Assembly (NCBI RefSeq): GCF_001625215.2
Contig: NC_030381.2
Location: 38,066,689-38,130,688, forward strand
Source of the DNA: Daucus carota subsp. sativus
Taxonomy: Eukaryota; Streptophyta; Magnoliopsida; Apiales; Apiaceae
DNA length: 64,000 bases
Reading direction: 5' to 3'
The notes beneath the pieces were generated by a model. The model was given only the letters and a program-made list of their open reading frames with translations, did no database searches and was not told where the DNA came from. Position numbers and translations under genes: made by a program. Below, piece by piece: positions 56,399 to 64,000 of the stretch (within the stretch, counting starts at the first letter, position 1; the number at the start of each line of letters is the position of its first letter).

Positions 56399-59300
56399 TC
56401 ATGATTGTCTCAGTGCCTTTTTGATATCTCCCTGCATGGCATTATACAAATTATAAAGCGTGAATTTGAAAATCTTGAGCAAATGCAAGGATGGCTAGCA
56501 CGTGTGTGTGTGTGAGAAGGCGGGGTTTTACCTCAATGGACAGTGGTGAGGTGGTGGTGCCATATCTTTGGAGGACATTCCCTTCCTTGTCAATAAGGAA
56601 CTTCGTAAAATTCCATTTAATGCTTGACCCCATAAACCCTCTAGTTCTGGCTTTCAAAAATTTGTAGATGGGGGCTGTATTTTTCCCGTTGACAAGTACC
56701 TATAAATACCAGTCTGTTATGATAATATAAACAAAAATCAAAGAAAAACACTGTGATTGAGCTAAAAGCTCAAAAACAATGGTAATAAGCTTATAGCAGT
56801 CTAGCACGGGAACTCGAAGGTAATATCTAAGATGAGAAAAAAGACTATTATGAGCATTCAAAATCGAACTAGTGCTGCAGAGGCAAGATACACACATGTA
56901 AGAAATAGGCTGGTGATTGGATTGAAGTCATTCGATCGAACAATAAGACTGGAATAGACTGAATGCAAAAGAAAGTGCATTTTGTCCTCAATCAAATAAT
57001 ATCAGAGTTACAAGGCATGTATTGGGACATCTGGACCTCAATGATAGACTGACAAGAAGAATTCTCTACATTTGTTCAGCAAAAAACTACACTACAAAAC
57101 ACCAAATTCAAGATGAATAATGCCCGTCTACTTCACCATCCAATCAGGAGTATATAAGTTTGGAGCAGCAACCTTAAACACTTCTAAAGTTACATTTTCT
57201 TTATAGTCTTTGAGTCTCAAGTGTTTTGAGAACTCCGTCACAACATTTGTGATCAACTTTTTTATAACTCGTGTGACTAACTTTTTCAACTCAGTGCAGG
57301 ATACCTGCTTGAAATATATGAATAATCTATTTGTCTCCATACATTAATATTTATTGTCTTGTGTATCTGTGCCTTTTTTGTAGATTATGTCGTAACTTAT
57401 TATTGTTTGCCTCCTTTTTAATACATGAAATTTGTCCTCTTTTATTACTGGATTGGTTGGAGATTTCCACGTCGATTTAAAATTTAAATTGTATATAGGT
57501 TCTACAGAAGTAGTGAACTATAAAATTTAGGATGCAGATGTAGTAGAAAGCTACCTATAACATTGTATGAAATTAGTGAACCACAAAATTCAGGATGCAG
57601 ATGTAGTGCAAAGCTACATATAACATCAAAGTGGAATTTCAAATCAAATAATTCACTTTCAAATCAAAATAATCTGTTTTCTATAATGTGGACTCTTAAG
57701 CTTTTAGATTTGTTGTTTTGACTCATATAAGCCAGCAACAAAATAATCTAAATTTACTCTAAATGGGTCATCTATGTCCACCACTGTGCCTTTAATTGTT
57801 CACTTGCCTACCTGGCTGCCTCAGTAAATAAATACTAAGAAGAAAGGATGCACTGGACCAGCTTGAAAGAATTACAATAATGGCTTAAAAGCTGAAACAG
57901 GTGTTGACTTTGTTTCATCTGTTATTATAAATAAAGCATCTATAAACTTCAGAACAATTTTTTTTTTAGCAAGTGACGAAAATTTTAAAAAGGGTCAACA
58001 ATTCAAATTGAGAAGCAGTTCAAAGAGGGGATCTAATTATATTTTACTGAGTCGCTTCTATATAAGAGAAGCATACACCGCATGAAGCATAAAACACAAT
58101 ATCACATCATCTAGTATGGAAGTCACATTACTAACCTTCTGGAAGACAGGGTATTCTGCCTGAAACTTCTCACAAGCATAATTTTGTAATTGCTCGCCTG
58201 TTCCAGGCGCTTGTTTCAGGAATTGGTTACAGGGGAAGGCCAGGATCTCAAAATCTTAATTGAGGAAAAAAAGGTGTCAAGTATGTTGGAATTTGACCAA
58301 CTCTGTAAGAAACATATATTTAATTTAAACAGATAATGAGTTTATAAGATTTGGCAAACTGAACCGAGCACAAAAAGAATTTAGGTCAACAAATATTGCA
58401 TGCAAATGGTAATTGAAGGGAGTAAGGCTTCCTGAATTCACAAACAATTTCAACAAAATCTTTCTATTTCTTATTTTAAAATGTTCAAATCTATGTATTC
58501 CTCTATCCGTAAAGTACATTGATTATTGAATGTACAGAAATGAGTCAAATGACTATAAACGAGTTTCTCTTTTTCGTAGTAACTGCTACTCTAGGAGGGA
58601 AATGTTTTTATGCGGTGCTAGGGATTTAATAACTATCTTGTTAGCTCCAGAATGTTTCACCTCTTTGCAGAAGTTGTTGCCTATTTGCTATCTTTGAATC
58701 ACACTCGGACAAGATATAACAGCGCGACTTGTAATGTTTCAACTAGTAGAATATACATATTACAAGAAAAATCATTTAAGGAATCTGATCTCTGTACGTT
58801 GATGATGCAAATGTTAAGATTTAATAACTACGTGCATAAGAATACTAAAACACACAAGTTTCTGCAAATAATAGAAATAGCTTAGTATAAAAGTTCTCTT
58901 AAACAATGGTAAAACTGGGGTCAGAAAGCATTCTTCATTGCCATTCTACCCAAAACCAATCACGAAACTTTTAATTTCGTTGCCCAAAATTACAATCACT
59001 AAAAGTAATGCCATTTCAACTCCTTCCATTTTGCCTACTCATAATCATGGATAAAATTTTGTCGGGGAAACAGTTTTCATAGACCATTGTGCTGAATATA
59101 GTATACAATCCAATTAAGGCCTACTTCTAACACTTTGGGGGAGTTGGCTACTTCACTTGTTTATTTGTCTGACTGGAATTTAAGGATAATGTTCTTATTT
59201 CATTCCAATATACATAAATCTGTAAATTGTCCAAATTCATTTAAAAATATAAATCATCCTTCAAAACTATAGGTTGAAGTTATCAAATTTCCAGCAAAAT

Positions 59301-59895
59301 TGTATCTCGACAATAAGCTAATAATTTTTTTTTAAATGCTACTCACACGTCCCCTGCTCATAATAATCCAACAAGTCCCTAAAAGCTTGCAAACATATTC
59401 GAAAAGTTGAATACAATATGAACATCTGGCAAAAGAAGGTGTATAAGAACATCATACCTGTATCCTTGTATCTGTCATAAAGCTCAGTTAATTCCGAGTA
59501 ATTTGAATTCGCCCAACTACTGTTCTTTCACAAAAATAAATATAATTTCAAAAACACATAAGTAATTCAAACTACCCACACTAATTAAAAATTAAAAAGA
59601 AAAAAATAAAAGAAAACAAGATTACCATTTGGGAGCAACATTTACAATGAGAAGAACCTTCCCTTTGTAGATGCTAAGGTCTACCTCTTTGTTCTTGCTA
59701 TCCTGCAACTCATTTCTTGACAATTAATACAAAGCACATTCATGCACATACAATAAGTTAATTTATCAGGATCATATCGTATTCTCGTAACATAAAATAT
59801 ATACACATGCAAATATCTGTATGTACAAAATTGGAGAATGGTACCTTTACAGTGAAATCATGGACAGATTTTGCTTTGGAAGAAGAAGCGCCCAT
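56399..59895 (-). CDS. GPX5: Glutathione peroxidase-like (thioredoxin-dependent) enzyme, GPX5 type
   Basis: Reduces lipid and hydrogen peroxides; plant enzymes of this family use thioredoxin. Six exons in phase: 59895-59845, 59702-59626, 59519-59458, 58254-58136, 56699-56532, 56431-56399, giving 169 residues. The start MGASSSKAK is a myristoylation signal, as in Arabidopsis GPX5, which points to the plasma membrane. The catalytic cysteine is in NVAPKCSWANSNY (about residue 43) and its codon is split by intron 2 (TG|T). The family more often reads ASKCG. The glutamine and tryptophan partners are in [12 protein letters not shown] and IKWNFTKFL; the usual Glu of QEPG is Ala here. The resolving cysteine is in NYACEKF. 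An in-frame ATG 28 codons upstream is less likely as the start. The last exon codes only ten residues ([10 protein letters not shown]). Confidence 0.92.
57511..57625. repeat. Two-copy tandem repeat in GPX intron 4
   Basis: TAGTGAACTATAAAATTTAG and TTAGTGAACCACAAAATTCA start two units about 58 bp apart. Both continue GGATGCAGATGTAGT and AAAGCTAC.TATAACAT. Confidence 0.8.
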
Positions 59896-62056
59896 TTGGG
59901 GATCAATATGCCGAGGCCTGAATCTGAATTCAGAAGAATGTTTGTAGCAGGTTTGAAAAAAAAAGCTGACAGGTTTCAAATCTTGGTTAAATTTTTTGAC
60001 ATTTATATTCGGTGAGTAAATTATTAATGTGAACCAATCTGAGGAATATAAGACCAGATGCTAACCGTCTTGTTAGACTTCAAGCCTACGATCTTTATTC
60101 TTACCAAACATCAACAAAAGTCAGTTGTTCTAACAGCAGCCCAACAAAAAATTCAGGACCATTTGGGTTAATGATTTATGGTTTATAAATAAATTTGATT
60201 GATTGTTTATTTTAGTGTTAAAATTAAATTTTTGTAAATTATTTTATAGAAAAGGTAAGCTGAATAAAAATTATATCTTACAAATTTCATTTTTTTAATC
60301 AGACTTATTTTTAATTTTAAAACGACTCTTCTCACACAAACATACAAGTTTTTAAAGTCAAAAAATTTACAAACTCGACTCACACAACAACACACTCCCC
60401 ATCTCCTATCATAAATTGATCGGTTTTAATTTTATGATTTAATTGATTAATCTTAAAAAATATCTATATACGATTTTGAATAGAATTAATAATTTTTGTT
60501 GATTGATATGTTTTATAATGAAAAATACATAAATAATGATATTTAAATTGTTAGACCTACCATGGTATTTTCAATATTAATGGTCATGCTAAAAAAAATT
60601 CAATATTAATTATAAATATGAGTAAATAATATTAGTTACATATATTTAATAAAGAAAATTATAAATGATTAATGTATAAACAAACCCTGCTTATCTTGTG
60701 TGTTTGGTTCAGAGGGAATGAGTTAATACAAAGATTTATATATCATATAAATTTATATATTTTAAAGTATAAACTCTAACTATTTATAACTATTATTTTA
60801 ATGTTAATTATTCATTTTATATTTTGATTTTAATATACTTTACTATGTGTGAATAGGGAGCATCTCTCTGGCCTTGCACAATCTTACTTAAATTAGAGAT
60901 TTATAGTGAACATATGATATATGAATATGATTTCTTCTCCCTGTGAACAAAAATTTTTGATTTATATTTTTATTCAAACTTTTTTTTTCTAAAACTAATA
61001 ATAAAAAATATGTCTTTTATGCATGTTAAATCACATGTGAAAAGTCAAATGGACATTTATAATAGTACAATGAGTATTTAATTTAAACTTGGTCAAATGA
61101 TATGATAAAAAAACTGAAATGTACATGTATTTTAGATCCAATCATCCCAAGGAAGTAGAATTCAAATTTGACTTCTAGAATTTACTAAAATAAAAAATAC
61201 TTACTAGTAAAAACTTTTTTGCATGCAGGAATATCACTATTAGTAAAATTATAATTAATAAAATTTTACCCTCTAACAAAATGGTTGTTAATACATGAAC
61301 ACATCAGCGAATTCGTTTAAAAATATTTAAAATGGACTTGTCAATTTTTTTATTTTGTTTCTTTTTTAAACACGGAGGAGCTTCGGTGATAACTTTGGCA
61401 GGGATGTTTCTATGGAAAGCAACCGATTAAAAGTTAGCAAAGAAAATCAACTTTATTTTTGTGATAGAGAATCATACAACTAAGATGTACATCACTTTTT
61501 CTCAAAAAAAGATGTACATCGCTCAAATGATTAGTCCTTTCAGATGGGTGCACCATGTGCGATATTATAATTCGAGTGTAACTTACAGGTCAATGCGATA
61601 CCCGTGCTTCGTTAGATTTACGATAATTATATAATAGTACTACTCTTTTGTTCTCGCAATTCCGAACATAATAGAGGGTCACCTCACCTTTAAAGAATCA
61701 CCTCACCTGTCTCGCATCTAAAGAAGCATATGATCATTTATTAAGACCCATGCTCAGAAACCGCCCAGGCATTATGGTTGCAATTTAATAAACTACACCC
61801 CGAAATCTGAAGGAAAAAAAAAAAAAAAAAAACTTGCATACCGAAGCGTAGTGTAATAATAATCGAACAATTATTTTAAAAAAATGATCCGACGCTCACT
61901 ACCTTTTTCAAATTATCTGTTAGATTATGATAAACAAGGCGAAGGAACTATGTCAGATAATCTGATTCGGGGAAGGAAAAATATCGTCCGATAAAGATAA
62001 TTAGTTTAACAAAATATGTCAAGATATATTAAATATTTATGCTTATTTAAACTAAG
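59896..62056. other. Intergenic DNA upstream of the GPX gene, no gene
   Basis: Promoter region of the GPX gene on its left side, otherwise AT-rich. No gene, RNA or bounded transposon recognised. A poly-A run of about 20 lies at 61811-61830. Confidence 0.45.
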
Positions 62057-62334
62057 CTCCCTCCGTCCCAATCATTTGTATACAAATGGTTGGGACATGG
62101 AGACCAATGAAAAGTAGGTAAAGTGGTGGTATCTATTTATTTTTAATAATAGATTTGAGATAATGGAGGAAAGTAGCGGGTGTAATAGTGTTTTTATTAT
62201 TATAAAATGAAGATAGTGGAAGAAAGTAAGGGGTGTAATAGTGTTTTATATTATAAAATGTTACTATTTGGAATGTATACAAATGATGGGAATCTCAAAA
62301 GGAAACTGTATATAGATGACTGGGACGGAGGGAG
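62057..62334. mobile_element. Stowaway-like MITE
   Basis: Left CTCCCTCCGTCCCAATCATT; right, in reverse, CTCCCTCCGTCCCAGTCATC. Both run on through TATAC, giving inverted repeats of about 27 bp. TA flanks the right end (62335-62336); on the left TA is three bases away. An internal GGTGTAATAGTGTTTT sequence occurs twice (about 62179 and 62235). Confidence 0.85.
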
Positions 62335-63610
62335 TATTAAATACTGGTGATGCTTCCTTAAATCAAGAGTATCAATCCCATTATAAACAAACTTTTATAA
62401 ATCATAATCCAATGATAGATTCGTAAGTAAACTTTCAAAATAAATAAAGTGTTAATCAGTCGGCCAAGGATAAATGAGGAAGATTCACATTTCATAAAAG
62501 GTGCCCACGCGTTATGCACACTCAATGACATTACATTCACTTTGTAATAACGAAAACTAAACACAAACTTAAACACAAGCACAACAACCTATGCATAAAC
62601 ATTCGTGCATCCATAACATGTTCACCCTTCTCGAGGAATCATCACCATCATCGTACCCACCTCATCCAAAACCCTAACATTTTCACATTCATATTCGTAA
62701 ACTACGTCGTTTTGCTCGTCGCAAGCTGCATTGTATGCACCATTAACGCAAGGTTGTTTCGATTAATATTTGTTTTCAAATTAGTATGTTTTTGTTCATT
62801 AATAAAATATGAAATTATTTTACACAGATCGTAGATTGTTAGTTGAATGCAGCTCATGCATTTGTATGTTTGCTCTCGGATGTTTTCACTAATATTTTGA
62901 GTGTTTTTTAAGTTGTTGATGATTTTCTCATATTTACAGCTCTCTCTGTGTGTGTATGTGTGTGTGTGTTTTTAATCATCTTAGGCCATGAAAATTGAAA
63001 AACAGCATAAATAATTGGTGAAAGAAATGTGGTCCACTAGTATTGGTTGATTGGTAGGCCTTAGTGTGTGTTGTTAATTATTAATGTCTTAGTCCACTTT
63101 TTTTAGGATGGATTGAGCTTACTTTTGAGTGATTTGATTGTTAATTATTGATTTAGTATGGTTTCGTGTCGAGCTTTTGCCTGATGCCGTAGTTTGTTGG
63201 CATAAAAGGAAAGTAGTTGAGGAATTTGGTAGGTTTGGTATCAGTTTTCTCGTTCAGGCTATTGTTGCATAGAGAGTTAGTTCTGTTTTTCCGCTTTGAA
63301 ATTCATGTCGATTATGTGAAATAAACAGTTTTTTAGTACACGGTTTAGGAATTGGGACAATGTCATGTATTTTAACTTCTTGAGATATAAATTGACCGGA
63401 GCTAACCTATATATGTTTACTAATAATCAGAACTTGCTTTTTCTGTGCCACTGTTAGGACATTGTGTCATGATAGTACATTGCAAACCAGACATATTTGG
63501 ATGTAGTTGAGGTCATTTGAAGAATTATTATTGCTGTATATTAACTGCAATGTGTCTTACCTGCTTTTACTTTGATGTGATTCAGGTGATTGTACTATTC
63601 AAGGAAAAAT
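62335..63610. other. Promoter and untranslated leader region of the OSCA gene
   Basis: A C-rich leader-like stretch from about 62610 to 62750 ends near GCAAG|GTTGTTTCG, a possible donor. A T-rich intron then leads to the acceptor GATTCAG at about 63587, with 23 untranslated bases before the ATG at 63611. A GT-rich microsatellite lies at 62947-62970. Splice assignment is inferred. Confidence 0.4.
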
Positions 63611-63921
63611 ATGGCTAGTTTGGAGGATATTGGTGTTGCTGCCGGAATTAATGGTTTATCTGCCTTGGTATTTCTTCTGGCATATTCAATCTTAAGGCTT
63701 CAACCAATTAACGATAGAGTATACTTTCCAAAATGGTACTTAAAGGGTATAAGAGCCAGCCCAGTCAGTTCAGGGTCAGTGACGAAAATTGTGAATTTAG
63801 ATCCCAGAATGTACCTGAGGTTCTGGAACTGGATGCCTGCTGCCTTACAAATGCCTGAACCAGAGCTTATAGATCATGCAGGTCTTGATTCTGCTGTATA
63901 TATTAGGATTTACCTTCTTGG
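63611..63921 (+). CDS. OSCA/CSC1-like mechanosensitive cation channel, first coding exon
   Basis: First 103 residues of a CSC1-like (hyperosmolality-gated calcium-permeable) channel. The start MASLEDIGVAAGING and the following first membrane helix (about residues 9-29) match OSCA1 proteins. Next come LRLQPINDRVYFPKWYLKG, FWNWMPAALQMPEPELIDHA and GLDSAVYIRIYLLG, all typical. The exon ends at 63921 in a GT donor (CTTGG|GTGAGTT), splitting the Gly codon. The rest, including the pore helices, lies beyond the window. An upstream in-frame ATG seven codons earlier (63590) straddles the presumed splice acceptor, so I prefer 63611. Confidence 0.92.
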
Positions 63922-64000
63922 GTGAGTTAATGTTTCCTCTTAATTATAAAGAAAACCATTTGCACTTCTGTTTATATTAGTTTTTCTACCTAATGGACGT

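Noticed and set aside
59519-59626. Loss of the GPX catalytic cysteine
   Set aside because: Reading straight into the intron gives Trp, but joining TG with T across GT-AG sites restores Cys.

Overview
The window is nuclear DNA of a dicot plant, probably an asterid. The organism is inferred from gene families and repeats, not from a database match. Genes are spliced with GT-AG introns. Intergenic DNA is very AT-rich and full of small non-autonomous transposons, and the families (CLASSY, PORR, DVL, OSCA, adenylate IPT) are typical of land plants. No bacterial, organellar or viral gene was seen.

Layout, + strand unless noted. 265-3434: last eight exons of an mRNA capping enzyme, entering from the left. 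10037-10990 and 19150-20103: two intronless adenylate isopentenyltransferases (cytokinin synthesis), a tandem pair split by 8 kb of nested MITEs. 20833-21303 (-): small secreted protein with an eight-cysteine motif and a Pro/His-rich loop. 26092-27291 (-): intronless PORR-domain organellar RNA-binding protein. 27559-32713: transposon block with Helitron-like elements head to tail, one carrying a MITE at its 5' end. 34910-38226: CUE-domain coiled-coil protein, eight coding exons. 39737-43682 (-) and 46862-51258 (-): tandem pair of CLASSY 3/4-type SNF2 genes, the factors that recruit RNA polymerase IV in RNA-directed DNA methylation. 54111-54239 (-): a 42-residue DVL/RTFL micropeptide gene, found by reading the small frames behind a TATA box. 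56399-59895 (-): six-exon glutathione peroxidase of the GPX5 type. 63611-63921: first coding exon of an OSCA/CSC1-like channel running off the right end.

The genes form no operon-like system. Two neighbourhoods arose by local duplication (IPT and CLSY), and the CLSY pair sits among the kind of repeats whose silencing that family directs. The clearest unusual items are the diverged DVL peptide behind a 296-bp tandem duplication, the CLSY pair, the eight-cysteine protein with its expanded loop, the Helitron chain with a MITE at the Helitron terminus, a hAT MITE with a perfect 8-bp target duplication inside another MITE, and a poly-A-only insertion flanked by a target-site duplication.

Exon boundaries were set by hand from reading frame, GT-AG sites and remembered family conservation. 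Transposon ends were set from visible inverted repeats and target duplications; where these are imperfect the ends are approximate.
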